From assembly GCF_002742445.1 (NCBI RefSeq), contig NZ_NJNQ01000001.1, positions 229,969-293,968 on the forward strand: 64,000 nucleotides of DNA, written 5' to 3'. Shown in pieces: positions 46,980-56,960 of the stretch. Position 1 is the first letter of the stretch; each line of letters opens with the position of its first letter. This stretch comes from Bifidobacterium sp. N4G05. Its GTDB lineage: Bacteria > Actinomycetota > Actinomycetes > Actinomycetales > Bifidobacteriaceae. The notes below the pieces were generated by a model. That model was given only the letters and a program-made list of their open reading frames with translations, ran no database searches and had not been told where the DNA came from. The translations under genes were made by a program, and so were the position numbers.

Positions 46980-48485
46980 TCAATCGTCCGTACGGTAGCC
47001 GGCATGACCGAGCCCGTGCGCCGCATGATTCGCGGCACACCCTCCGAGCACCATCAACACATAACACAAGCCGATTCCCGCGGCCAACGTAAGCAACGAA
47101 GCCGGATTGAGCAACGACGTTGCCAGAATCGGAAACAGCAACAACACCGAGCACCCCAACGAAACGGCCATCACCGTGTTGAGCGGGGTGATCACTTCCA
47201 TCATGCGTGCCTTGTCGAGCGTCGCCTCATCCGTGCCTTCCAACGCAAGCATGCGGTACTCGTCGGCCTGGTCGTAGACGTTGCTCGTCTGCATCACGCC
47301 GGAACTGACGGCGGCGAGCACCGCGGCAAAGGCGAGCGTCAGGAAACCACCCATCGCTATATCGCGCATGTACAGCATAGATGGGTCGAACGGGTCGTGG
47401 TTGCCTCCGATTCCGGTGGCGAGCAATCCGCACACCGACGTCATCCCCGCGATGAACACAGCGAGCGCCACACCGGACACGTTGCGCCAAGCACGCTTGG
47501 GATTGTCGAGGATACGGCGCGCGGCAATCATAGTGGCCGCGTCCTTCGGGTGTTTCGCACGCAATCTGGCGCGCATCGCCACCACCCAGGTACCGACGAC
47601 GCTCACCATGGCGAAACCGAGGAAGAAGACGCCGAAGATGATGGCGTAGACCACCATCTGACCCAAGTGCGCGAATGCGGAGATGCTGTTGAGCAGCAGG
47701 TAGCCTACGGCCAACACGGCAAGGAAAATCAGTGCGCGCCATGCGGACGGCATGGGTTGTCCGGTACGTTGCATCACGCCAAGCGGGGTGATGGCCACGC
47801 GGCGTAGGGCGACCAGCGCGGAGACCAAGGCAAGCAGCGTGACTCCGACGATCACGGCCGCCAGAGCAGGCAGTCCCACCCACAACTGTTCGAAGGTGAA
47901 ATGCTGGTTTTGGAAGTCGAGCAGCATGATCGCCGGTATCAGCGCGAAGTAGCCGGCCATGCCGACCAGTGCGCCAAGCAGAGCCTGGCCACCCGCATCG
48001 AGCGCGGTGAGTTTCGTGACCTGCGCGGTGGTGGCGCCCGCAAGTCGCAGTGCGGCGAGACGTGCGTCCCTGCGGGAGGCCGCGAGACGGGCCGCCGAGC
48101 CGGCGAGCGCCACGAACGGCACGATGAGTAGCAGACTGGCGAATGCGGCGAGCATCACATAGCCGTCGGAATAGGTGTTCATGACGGCTGTGGCCTGGTC
48201 GGCCGTCCAATGGCCGTCGCCGACCGTGGCGACGAGCTTGTCGGCGTGTGCCAGGGCTTTGGACCATGTTTCGTATGTACCGGGCGCGCACCTGTTGGAA
48301 TTGATCATACAACCGAACGTGTGGTCGGCGGAGGCCCGCCAGATGAAGCCATGCAGGCCTCCGAGCACGGTTAGGAAGATGGCGGTGGCGGATGCGAAGG
48401 CAACGATGGCCAGCGCAGAGGTGCGGCCGGATGTGCCGCGGGTGCCGGAGCGGTGGAACAATCGCCATAATCGGAACATGTTCAT
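46980..48485 (-). CDS. ABC transporter permease, FtsX-like
   Basis: 501 residues with an N-terminal membrane helix (ALAIVAFASATAIFLTVLGG), a short extracytoplasmic loop containing two Cys (FGCMINSNRCAPG), then two FtsX-type groups: a triplet at about 105-230 and a second set at about 255-480. AASRRDARLAALRLAGATTAQ and EYRMLALEGTDEATL are the conserved coupling segments. Overlaps the ATP-binding gene upstream by four bases (ATGA), so the two subunits are translationally coupled. Likely exports a peptide, lipid or antimicrobial, or acts mechanically on the envelope; the substrate cannot be told. Confidence 0.88.
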   Translation of the reverse strand: MNMFRLWRLFHRSGTRGTSGRTSALAIVAFASATAIFLTVLGGLHGFIWRASADHTFGCMINSNRCAPGTYETWSKALAHADKLVATVGDGHWTADQATAVMNTYSDGYVMLAAFASLLLIVPFVALAGSAARLAASRRDARLAALRLAGATTAQVTKLTALDAGGQALLGALVGMAGYFALIPAIMLLDFQNQHFTFEQLWVGLPALAAVIVGVTLLALVSALVALRRVAITPLGVMQRTGQPMPSAWRALIFLAVLAVGYLLLNSISAFAHLGQMVVYAIIFGVFFLGFAMVSVVGTWVVAMRARLRAKHPKDAATMIAARRILDNPKRAWRNVSGVALAVFIAGMTSVCGLLATGIGGNHDPFDPSMLYMRDIAMGGFLTLAFAAVLAAVSSGVMQTSNVYDQADEYRMLALEGTDEATLDKARMMEVITPLNTVMAVSLGCSVLLLFPILATSLLNPASLLTLAAGIGLCYVLMVLGGCAANHAAHGLGHAGYRTDD

Positions 48486-49207
48486 CGTGCGCCTCCGGCG
48501 GTAGGTTGGGATTGCTGCGGCGAGCTCAGCCTGCCGTCACGCATGGTAACGGTGGCATCGCAGAATGCGGCCACGTTCGAATCGTGCGTCACCACGACCA
48601 CGGCCGCGCCGGTCTGTCGTGCGGTCCGCATGAGAATGCTCATGATTTCGTGGCCGGTGGCCTGGTCGAGCGCGCCGGTCGGTTCATCGGCGAAGATGAC
48701 TGCCGGCTGCGCGGCGAGCGCACGTGCGATGGCGATGCGCTGCATCTGGCCGCCGCTCATTTCGCCGGGACGTTGTTGCGCGAGCTGGCGCAATCCCAAT
48801 CGTTCCAGCCATAGCATGGCCGTGTCAGTAGCCTGCTGGTAGCTTGCGCCGCCCAGCATCATCGGCAACGCAATGTTTTCGATGGCCGGCAGTTCCGGCA
48901 GCAGTTGTCCGGATTGGAAGACGAAACCGAAGGCGCTGCGGCGCAGTTTGGTACGGTCAGCGTCGCTCAGCCGCGCCAGGTTGGCACCGCGAAACATCAC
49001 ATTGCCGGCTGTCGGGGTGATGATGCCGGCGAGTGCGTGCAGTAACGTCGATTTGCCGGAACCGGACGGTCCCATGACCGCGATGCTTTCGCCTGCCTGG
49101 ATGCCGAAATCCACGTGATTGAGCGCCAGCATGTGTGTGGCATTTGGTGTCGCCTGTTGGGTCGAATAATCCATGACCAGATCGGTCGCCTGAAGTATGT
49201 GTTCCAT
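48482..49207 (-). CDS. ABC transporter ATP-binding protein (LolD/MacB type)
   Basis: ATPase partner of the FtsX-like permease. Walker A GPSGSGKST (about residues 45-53), Q-loop region FVFQSGQLLPELPAIENIALP, signature MSGGQMQRIAIARAL (about 150-165), Walker B AVIFADEPTGALD, and the His switch VVVTHDSNVA. 241 residues. ATG with AGGAAAC upstream. The pair lacks a recognisable two-component sensor or MFP neighbour. Confidence 0.95.
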   Translation of the reverse strand: MEHILQATDLVMDYSTQQATPNATHMLALNHVDFGIQAGESIAVMGPSGSGKSTLLHALAGIITPTAGNVMFRGANLARLSDADRTKLRRSAFGFVFQSGQLLPELPAIENIALPMMLGGASYQQATDTAMLWLERLGLRQLAQQRPGEMSGGQMQRIAIARALAAQPAVIFADEPTGALDQATGHEIMSILMRTARQTGAAVVVVTHDSNVAAFCDATVTMRDGRLSSPQQSQPTAGGAR

Positions 49208-49335
49208 GTTTCCTACGGTACGGAAACGGATTGGTGCCGGCCATCAGACGGCGGGATGAACTTACAGGTTTCCTTCCGGCATGCATCATCCGCAAGGATT
49301 AGCGTAATCGCGGACTGCGGATGAGATGCCGTATG

Positions 49336-50115
49336 TCAGACGAGGTGCCAGGAAAGGCGGTGCAGGTCGCTGGGTCCATGTTCGGCGATGGCTTCGCGGT
49401 GGGCCGCCGATCCGTAGCCTTTGTTGTTGGCCCATTCGTAAGGCGCATATTGCGGCTGCGCGGCGAGTTTGACCATGAGTCGGTCTCGTGTGACTTTGGC
49501 GATGACGGCCGCCGTCGCCACGGTCGCGCAATGCCGGTCGCCTTTGACTTTGCAGGTCACGTCCGCCGGAATTGGCACGTCGGGTGCGTCGAAGGTGTTG
49601 AGTGCTTTGGTGATGTAGTCGTTCGGACCGTCAAGAATCGCGCCGATTTTCAGATTGTTCAACGCTTCCGATGATTCAGAAGATCCTGCAATTCCAGCAG
49701 ATCCACTCCCGCCAATGCCAAGCTTGCGTTCCGCTTCGGCGAGCGCCCGCAGTGCCGCCACGCCGAGTGCGTACGAAATACCCCATTCGTCGATTTCCGT
49801 ATTGGAGGCTGCTCCGACCGCCCATGCGGCGCACCATTGTTCGAGTTCGTCGAAGATGGCTTCGCGCTTGTGTTCGGTCAGCATTTTGGAGTCGGCCACG
49901 CCTTTCGGCACTTCCAGAGGCGAAGATTCCTGCGAGTCTCCTTGCGAAGCTCCAGCCGACCCATCCAAGTCACGCGCCCAAATCGCAGCCGCACCAACCA
50001 TTACCGGCCCTGCGAGAGATCCACGCCCTACCTCGTCAAAGCCGACGATCACATCGTAGCCCTGTTCGGCAATAGCGCGTTCCAAATCCAATGTGGGAAT
50101 TACGGAAACCGCCAT
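49336..50115 (-). CDS. rnhB: Ribonuclease HII
   Basis: Removes ribonucleotides from DNA and degrades RNA/DNA hybrids. The catalytic Asp27-Glu28 are in VGFDEVGRGSLAGP, a third Asp162 in AILDGPNDY, and a fourth acidic residue in KVTRDRLM; ATVATAAVIAKV is typical. Two hydrophilic Ser/Gly-rich inserts (about 49-72 and 134-155) make it 259 residues against a usual 200-230. The ATG overlaps the lepB stop by one base (TGATG), so it should be coupled to lepB. Confidence 0.96.
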   Translation of the reverse strand: MAVSVIPTLDLERAIAEQGYDVIVGFDEVGRGSLAGPVMVGAAAIWARDLDGSAGASQGDSQESSPLEVPKGVADSKMLTEHKREAIFDELEQWCAAWAVGAASNTEIDEWGISYALGVAALRALAEAERKLGIGGSGSAGIAGSSESSEALNNLKIGAILDGPNDYITKALNTFDAPDVPIPADVTCKVKGDRHCATVATAAVIAKVTRDRLMVKLAAQPQYAPYEWANNKGYGSAAHREAIAEHGPSDLHRLSWHLV

Positions 50116-50765
50116 CAGACCGCCGAGCCTCCTTCCGGAACGTCGGCGAACACTTCATGGTGCGAATCGAGCCCGCTGATACGGTTCAATGGCCAATATC
50201 TCGCGAGTCCAACACCCACTACGTCGGAAATAGGCACGAGTCCATGTGAGGAATCGTTCTGATGGTAGCGAGAATCGGCGGAATTGGCGCGATTGTCGCC
50301 CATAACGAACACGTGTCCTTCGGTCACGGTCACGCTGAACGCGAATGAGCTGGGGTCCACGCTTGGGCGAATGTATGAGCTTTCGTCAATCGCCACGCCA
50401 TTGACGGTGATCGGCTTGCCCGGCCCTTCGCAAGCTACGGTGTCTCCTGGCAGTCCGATGAGTCGTTTGATGAGGTAGTCGCCGCCGAATTTGCTGTTGT
50501 CTTCCTGCTGCAGCCAGTGGTCGGGGTCTTTGAACACCACCACGTCGCCGCGTTTCAGGTCGAAGACTTTCGGGGTGAGTTTCGAGGTGATCACTCGGTC
50601 GCCTGGTTCGATGGTGTTCATCATGGATTCGGAAGGAATCACGTAGAATCCGATCAGGAAAACACGTATCAGCAGCACGACGATAACAGGAATTCCGCAC
50701 CAAACCAGGGTGTCGCGCAAGCCAAAGCTTTCGCCGCTATTGTTTTTTTCTTCGGCATGCTTCAT
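50115..50765 (-). CDS. lepB: Signal peptidase I
   Basis: Cleaves Sec/Tat signal peptides at the outer face of the membrane. One N-terminal transmembrane helix (about residues 21-40), nucleophile Ser47 in IPSESMMNT, general base Lys100 in DYLIKRLIGLPGD, and MGDNRANSADSR box E. 216 residues. ATG at 50765 has AAAGGAATC upstream; the longer in-frame reading to 50864 crosses the rplS terminator. First gene of lepB-rnhB; rplS is upstream. Confidence 0.95.
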   Translation of the reverse strand: MKHAEEKNNSGESFGLRDTLVWCGIPVIVVLLIRVFLIGFYVIPSESMMNTIEPGDRVITSKLTPKVFDLKRGDVVVFKDPDHWLQQEDNSKFGGDYLIKRLIGLPGDTVACEGPGKPITVNGVAIDESSYIRPSVDPSSFAFSVTVTEGHVFVMGDNRANSADSRYHQNDSSHGLVPISDVVGVGLARYWPLNRISGLDSHHEVFADVPEGGSAV

Positions 50766-50825
50766 ACATGATTCCTTTATCGTCCGGTTTGCACACTGAC
50801 CCTTATCATAGCGGCTAAGAATAGC

Positions 50826-50856
50826 AAAAGGCCCTCCTGCCGTAAGGCTGAGGGCC
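50826..50856 (-). terminator. Terminator after rplS
   Basis: GGCCCTC / GAGGGCC stem with TTTT on the minus strand, about 30 bases after the rplS stop. Confidence 0.8.
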
Positions 50857-50884
50857 AATTTCACGCTTTATTTGCGTTTGAAAC

Positions 50885-51250
50885 TCACTTCTCGGAGTTG
50901 TCGCGGCGCTCGGCGATACGAGCGGCCTTACCGCGCAGGTTGCGCAGGTAGTACAGCTTGGCGCGACGCACGCGGCCCTTGCGGACCAGCTTGATGGAGT
51001 CGATGACCGGGGAGTGCAGCGGGAAGCGGCGCTCCACACCGGTGCCGAAGCTGATCTTGCGCACAACGAAGGTTTCACGAACGCCGCCGCCCTGACGAGC
51101 GATCACAACGCCGGTGAAGGCCTGAATACGGGAGTTGTTGCCTTCCTGGATCTTCACGTTGACTTCAACGGTGTCACCCGGACGGAATGCCGGGATTTCC
51201 TCGGCCGGCTTCATGTGCTTGGCGTCAAATGCCTCAATAGCGTTAACCAT
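50885..51250 (-). CDS. rplS: 50S ribosomal protein L19
   Basis: 121 residues at the 30S/50S interface. [20 protein letters not shown] and [38 protein letters not shown] are diagnostic. ATG with GAGGAAACACA. In many bacteria it follows rpsP-rimM-trmD; here it stands alone, followed by lepB-rnhB. Confidence 0.98.
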   Translation of the reverse strand: MVNAIEAFDAKHMKPAEEIPAFRPGDTVEVNVKIQEGNNSRIQAFTGVVIARQGGGVRETFVVRKISFGTGVERRFPLHSPVIDSIKLVRKGRVRRAKLYYLRNLRGKAARIAERRDNSEK

Positions 51251-51300
51251 TGTGTTTCCTCGAGTCGCCGCCGCATATCAGCGCACAGGTAAGGGCTTCA

Positions 51301-51355
51301 CGATTTTCGCAAAATCGTTCTGCCTGGTATGTTCTTCGCAGGTCTGCCTGCGAAG
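51301..51355 (-). promoter_or_regulatory. Two hairpins in the putative rplS leader
   Basis: CGATTTT/AAAATCG around a three-base loop (51301-51317) and CTTCGCAGG/CCTGCGAAG around TCTG (51334-51355), both perfect. They lie 50-105 bases before the L19 start. Their position fits a ribosomal-protein leader; the transcription start is unknown. Confidence 0.35.
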
Positions 51356-51694
51356 GATTGCCAATCCGCCGAAAATCGCGGCAACTTGCGTTCGCAAAGT
51401 TTGCGTTCGTGCAATATTCCACTCAATCTTGCGATCGTTTTCGGCTGGACCCGAAGGGATTCAGGATTATGCGGCGTCCTGAGTCCCGGCATAGCAATAC
51501 TCAAAAATACCTCATCCACCAGACCTCATGCCGTCCAAAACTCGCCGCAAAAGTTCTTGATGCTTGATTATTTAAAGAATGGCTATTTTCTGCGGAAAAC
51601 GCTACTTCCATGTACGATATGCAGAACTTCATGGTGCTGATTTCGCACGAAATGCAAAACTTGGATATTTGAAAATGATGATTCAGGGGTAATG

Positions 51695-51727
51695 AAAAGG
51701 GCTCTGCACCGAAATGCAGAGCCCTTT
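51695..51727 (-). terminator. Terminator after pgi
   Basis: AAAGGGCTCTGCA / TGCAGAGCCCTTT arms, short loop, then T. About 65 bases after the pgi stop. Confidence 0.9.
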
Positions 51728-51790
51728 GGAAGTTATTGCGCTACGGCGCTATGCACGTCGCTGAACGCAACGTTCCGGTTTCCCTAGAAA

Positions 51791-53488
<1,698 letters not shown>

Positions 53489-53849
53489 GGTATTAGGTCC
53501 TTTCATCATCACTATGAAGCGGAACAAGCTACGGATCTTCGTAGATTTCCGTACGTCGCATTCCGTATCTCTTCACCTCACAAGATACTCACAAAATAAG
53601 ACAGAACAACACAAAAATGTTTCCCGAGTTAACACATTCGCTAGGATTCGCAATATAGCGCGGTTCCTACCACTTCCATCTTCGCCAAGCATACTTTTGA
53701 CGCTTACTGAAATCGTATGCACAGTTCCGCCGTAAGTCTTCGTCACACTTCTACGCAATCGACCGTACGCCGGCACCAAATCCCCACCGCAGAACCCGAC
53801 CAGACCAAAGCGCTCAGCATGGGCCCCGGTAAAAATCTTCTTGCCGCTC
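53489..53849. other. 361-base gap between pgi and the AEC gene
   Basis: No gene supported. It should contain the pgi promoter near the left end, and the 3' end of the AEC message at the right. A 68-codon minus-strand frame (53573-53779) has no ribosome site and unrelated composition. No strong hairpin was seen. Confidence 0.5.
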
Positions 53850-54857
53850 TCATGCGAGCGCGACGAACAAGAAGTGAGCGCCGGTCATCATCAGCAAACT
53901 GATAATCGCAGTAATCGACAGCGTAAAACCAGCAAGCTTCGCATTGCCAAGCACCTTGTCGGTAAACAGCGTGGAAAACACGGCAATCGGCGCCAGACAG
54001 CACATGGCGGCCGTCTCACGAATCTCAGCACTGAACGGAAGCAGCAGCCAAGCCGCAGCGGCAAACGCAATACCGAACGGCAGTCGCCAACCAATCACCT
54101 TGAGAAGCTTCAACACATCCTGCCTGCCAGACGGCAAATCCATAAGCATGCCCACCATCAGCATCGCGCAGAACGAATTCGCGTTCGAAAGCGGCTGCAC
54201 AAGCGTGGCGATAATGTCAGGAATCTTCACGTTAACGAGCGTGAGAATAATCATCACCAAGTACGTATCGAACGGAACCGAGCCGAAGAACCCCTTGAAC
54301 ACATTGCGGGCCAAAGCCTTGCGGGCAAGACACTTGGCATCCTTGTCTTTCAGCTTCACATGCGGGAGCGTGGACGCATTGCCCTGATACTGCTCGATAA
54401 GCGGCGTGCCAGGCTTGATATGCAACAGCGTTTGCGTCATCACATTCGTGCCGGCGGCAACCATCACGCAATTGCCAATGTCGAACATGGCGGCGGGCAC
54501 GATCGCGCCTGTGCCAAGAAAAGCCTGCACTACGGGGAAACAGAAGCAGCCAACGTTGAAGCCGGAGCCATTCAACATCATGAACGCGCGATCCTGCACC
54601 GGACGATGGCGGGACGTCAGGAAAACCACGACCGGCGGAATGAACGCAACGATCAGGCCGAACAGCGAAATCAGCAACAGGCTGGAATCATGCGGATTCG
54701 TAGCAAACGAATAGACGATCGCACCCGGCAGCACCAAATTGAAAATAGCGGTCTGCATAATGCGATAATCGCGATCCTTGAACAGACCGGCACGCTTGAA
54801 CAAATATCCGGCGAGGATAATCAGCAGCAACGCAACAGGCTGAATCAGCGCAGACAC
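53850..54857 (-). CDS. AEC (auxin efflux carrier) family transporter, second copy
   Basis: About ten hydrophobic segments over 335 residues; opening ALIQPVALLLIILAGYLFKR and the later FCAMLMVGMLMDLP and AIIS..GAHFLFVAL match AEC permeases. It is only distantly like the member at 45988-46932. The start is GTG at 54857, with AGGGGGAG five to ten bases upstream; a longer in-frame reading runs into the tandem repeat array and is not accepted. The upstream 430 bases hold a 53-bp repeat array. Substrate unknown. Confidence 0.85.
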   Translation of the reverse strand: MSALIQPVALLLIILAGYLFKRAGLFKDRDYRIMQTAIFNLVLPGAIVYSFATNPHDSSLLLISLFGLIVAFIPPVVVFLTSRHRPVQDRAFMMLNGSGFNVGCFCFPVVQAFLGTGAIVPAAMFDIGNCVMVAAGTNVMTQTLLHIKPGTPLIEQYQGNASTLPHVKLKDKDAKCLARKALARNVFKGFFGSVPFDTYLVMIILTLVNVKIPDIIATLVQPLSNANSFCAMLMVGMLMDLPSGRQDVLKLLKVIGWRLPFGIAFAAAAWLLLPFSAEIRETAAMCCLAPIAVFSTLFTDKVLGNAKLAGFTLSITAIISLLMMTGAHFLFVALA

Positions 54858-55289
54858 AACACTCCCCCTAATCCTTAAGCTTCTCTTCCTCTTCCTACCC
54901 ACAGTCATCTTAGGAGCATCCCACGCCACCAAGCCGACTCCCTGCCGCGCCCTAATTTCCCACCCACTGGAAGAATCCACCCGCCCAAAGCCACCCCAGC
55001 GGGAAAAACATCCACTCACTGGAGGAATCATCCCGCCAACAAGCCCCTCAGCGCACCGAATCCCCCAGTGAGTGGAACAATCCTCCCGCTTGCGCGCCTC
55101 TCAACGTCCCGATTCTTCCATTCACTGGAACAATCCACCCGCTCGCAGGCTCCCCAACGTCCCGAATCCCCCAGTCACCGGAAGAATCGGGACGCAAACG
55201 TGCGAAATGTTCTCAAAATGTTCTCAAAAAGGCTTATTGAATGGCCTACGATGGCCAAAAACAGGCAGACTTCCGCCATTTTCCGAAAG
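54858..55289. other. Gap before the AEC gene, dominated by a tandem repeat
   Basis: No gene. The right part is the end of tRNA-Leu's flanking sequence; the centre is the repeat array described separately. An AEC promoter may lie within 54858-54960. Confidence 0.6.
54969..55200. repeat. Imperfect 53-bp tandem repeat, about 4.4 copies
   Basis: Repeat cores start at 54969, 55021, 55074, 55127 and 55180 (spacings 52, 53, 53, 53). Each core reads GGAA(G/C)AATCC(A/T)CCCGC or a variant, followed by a C-rich spacer ending in a CACTGG-like or GTGAGTGG-like arm. Copies 3 and 4 share TCCCGA..C blocks; copy 1 is the most diverged, copy 5 is truncated. Confidence 0.85.
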
Positions 55290-55370
55290 TGCGCGAGATG
55301 GGACTTGAACCCACACGTCAAAGACACAGGAACCTAAATCCTGCGCGTCTACCAATTCCGCCACTCGCGC
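55290..55370 (-). tRNA. tRNA-Leu (anticodon TAG)
   Basis: 81-base class II tRNA on the minus strand: acceptor GCGCGAG/CTCGCGC, D arm GTGGCGGAATTGGTAGACGC, anticodon arm CAGGA-TTTAGGT-TCCTG giving TAG, a variable arm (TGTCTTTGACG region) and T arm GTGGGTTCAAGTCCCAT. No encoded CCA. Confidence 0.95.
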
Positions 55371-55406
55371 AAGTAGCCATACCGGAGTGAAATGCTCCTG
55401 ATATGC

Positions 55407-55434
55407 AAAACCCTAGATGCTTTCACATCTAGGG
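55407..55434 (-). terminator. Terminator between tRNA-Thr and tRNA-Leu
   Basis: CCCTAGATG / CATCTAGGG with a six-base loop, followed on the minus strand by TTTTGC. It ends the tRNA-Thr transcript. Confidence 0.85.
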
Positions 55435-55440
55435 CACTGG

Positions 55441-55513
55441 AGCCACTTGACAGAATCGAACTGTCGACCTGCTCATTACGAGTGAGCCGCTCTACCGACT
55501 GAGCTAAAGTGGC
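55441..55513 (-). tRNA. tRNA-Thr (anticodon CGT)
   Basis: 73-base cloverleaf on the minus strand: acceptor GCCACTT/AAGTGGC, D arm TAGCTCAGTCGGTAGAGC, anticodon loop CTCGTAA giving CGT, T arm GACAGTTCGATTCTGTC. No encoded CCA. Reads ACG. Confidence 0.95.
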
Positions 55514-55618
55514 GATGCCCGGTAAGCACACGCCATCCGCGCACAGGACACAAAGCGTATCAGAAAAACTCACCCCGCGCAAATCCGCGTCGCGCCAAGC
55601 AGCCCCAGCACCCCCGAG

Positions 55619-56887
55619 CTAGCGGCGAAGGAGTTTGCGTACGACAGTCTTGAACTTGAACGCCAACGGGCGTACGGGAAGCACGAACGAACCCATAAGT
55701 TCCTCAACATACCCGTTGAAGCCTTGCTTGAATTCGAGCACGCCACGGCCTTCGCTGTTCGGATCATCGAATACGCCGTCGATGCCGTAGAAGTTGTAGC
55801 GGGTCACGCCACGCTCCACGCACAGGTGCAGCATGGCGTCATGTTGCACAAGCGCGGAAGCGTAGAACGGCTTATACTTCTCCACGCTGCCAGAGAACAG
55901 ATACACCGTTTCACGCGCATGTTCCACGAACAGGGAGGCCGCCGCCGGAAGCACGTCACCATCTTTGGCATACTCGGCCGCTTCAGCCAAACGCTTTTCC
56001 GCCGCCGCAAGGTTGCGGGACTCCTCCCCTAGCTGACGTCCCGTTTTGGTGGTCGGATGCTCATCGTATTTGGACTGCAGCGTATCGACCTTCTTCTGCA
56101 AGACATCACGCTTGGATTCCATGTCGGCAATGTATTCGCCGATGTGAATCTGCGCCACCATGAAGTGAGCTTTGCTGCCATAGGCTTGTTTGAACTTGCG
56201 GAAGTACGCTTCACCGCGATATTCGAAATTGCGACGTTCGGCGGTGGCCTGCTCGATGTCGGCAAACACCTGCAGCTCGTCTTCACCCAGTTCGCGCACA
56301 TGCACGCCCATGGATGCGGCACGTTTCACGCTCCACTGCGTGCGCTTGTCATACGACTTGAGCAGTGACTTTTCGTCGGTAATGCCAGTCAGGTCTTTCA
56401 AGTAGCGCCAGCGCGGCACTGCGGTGTAGCCGATCGTGAAGCCGTCATGTATGAAGCCGAGGTTTTTCAACGTTTCCACGGCATCCTCAGCAGGAGCACC
56501 ACCTTGGTCAGCTGGCAGTTCGCCGCCGCGCGAATCATGCAGGCAGTATGGCATTTCCGGCACGATTTCCATCTGTGCGGAACCTTTCGCCTTCGCATGC
56601 TGCTTCAGCTGGGTCATGAAGTATCCGGTCAATTCGCGATCACGATAGTCGCACAATGGGCCGTCATGCACCACACTGAATGTGGAAAGGCGGCTGCGAT
56701 GCGTTTCGAACAGCGATCCCGCAACGATTTTGCCGTTTTCTTGAACGCCAAGATATTCCACTTCGATTCCTTGGGCGGCACGCAGACGGCCTGCAGCGGA
56801 GGTTTGCTGGAAGTTGCCGTCCGGGTGGTGTGCGGAAAAATCGTCAAACGCCTCCGGACTCAACGTAACCAGAGAAAATGCTCGCAT
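55619..56887 (-). CDS. femX: FemAB-family aminoacyltransferase (peptidoglycan cross-bridge)
   Basis: Family enzymes add amino acids from aminoacyl-tRNA to the peptidoglycan stem or interpeptide bridge at the membrane. Two GNAT-like halves are separated by a helical coiled coil at about residues 245-300 (KRDVLQKKVDTLQSKYDE...SRNLAAAEKRLAEAA), the tRNA-arm-like insertion of Fem proteins. SFVLPVRPLAFK at the end and NFYGIDGVFDDPN, EFKQGFNGYVEELMG are standard FemAB blocks. 422 residues. Gene symbol is a family name; which bridge residue it adds is not readable. ATG with GGGGTAGGA. Downstream of pncB on the same strand. Confidence 0.88.
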   Translation of the reverse strand: MRAFSLVTLSPEAFDDFSAHHPDGNFQQTSAAGRLRAAQGIEVEYLGVQENGKIVAGSLFETHRSRLSTFSVVHDGPLCDYRDRELTGYFMTQLKQHAKAKGSAQMEIVPEMPYCLHDSRGGELPADQGGAPAEDAVETLKNLGFIHDGFTIGYTAVPRWRYLKDLTGITDEKSLLKSYDKRTQWSVKRAASMGVHVRELGEDELQVFADIEQATAERRNFEYRGEAYFRKFKQAYGSKAHFMVAQIHIGEYIADMESKRDVLQKKVDTLQSKYDEHPTTKTGRQLGEESRNLAAAEKRLAEAAEYAKDGDVLPAAASLFVEHARETVYLFSGSVEKYKPFYASALVQHDAMLHLCVERGVTRYNFYGIDGVFDDPNSEGRGVLEFKQGFNGYVEELMGSFVLPVRPLAFKFKTVVRKLLRR

Positions 56888-56960
56888 GTAATCCTACCCC
56901 TTCATGCTGGTTGATTACGAGATTGATTGCCGTACGCAACCAGCATGATGGTAGCACGAG

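Larger units (their letters stand above)
51251..51790. other. 540-base gap between rplS and pgi
   Basis: I find no gene. It contains the upstream region of rplS (left half, with two hairpins at 51301-51355), a mid part with no clear feature, and the pgi terminator near 51695. Open frames here lack ribosome sites and homologues that I can recognise. I looked for rnpB, tmRNA and SRP RNA hallmarks and saw none. Confidence 0.5.

Noticed and set aside
51251..51790. Housekeeping RNA gene (RNase P, tmRNA, SRP RNA) in the rplS-pgi gap
   Set aside because: None of the conserved sequence blocks of these RNAs was found.
53573..53779. Small minus-strand protein of 68 residues upstream of pgi
   Set aside because: No ribosome site, no recognisable product, overlaps the region where the pgi promoter should be.
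54969..55200. CRISPR array
   Set aside because: Units are contiguous and imperfect with no equal-length unique spacers, and there are no cas genes anywhere in the window.
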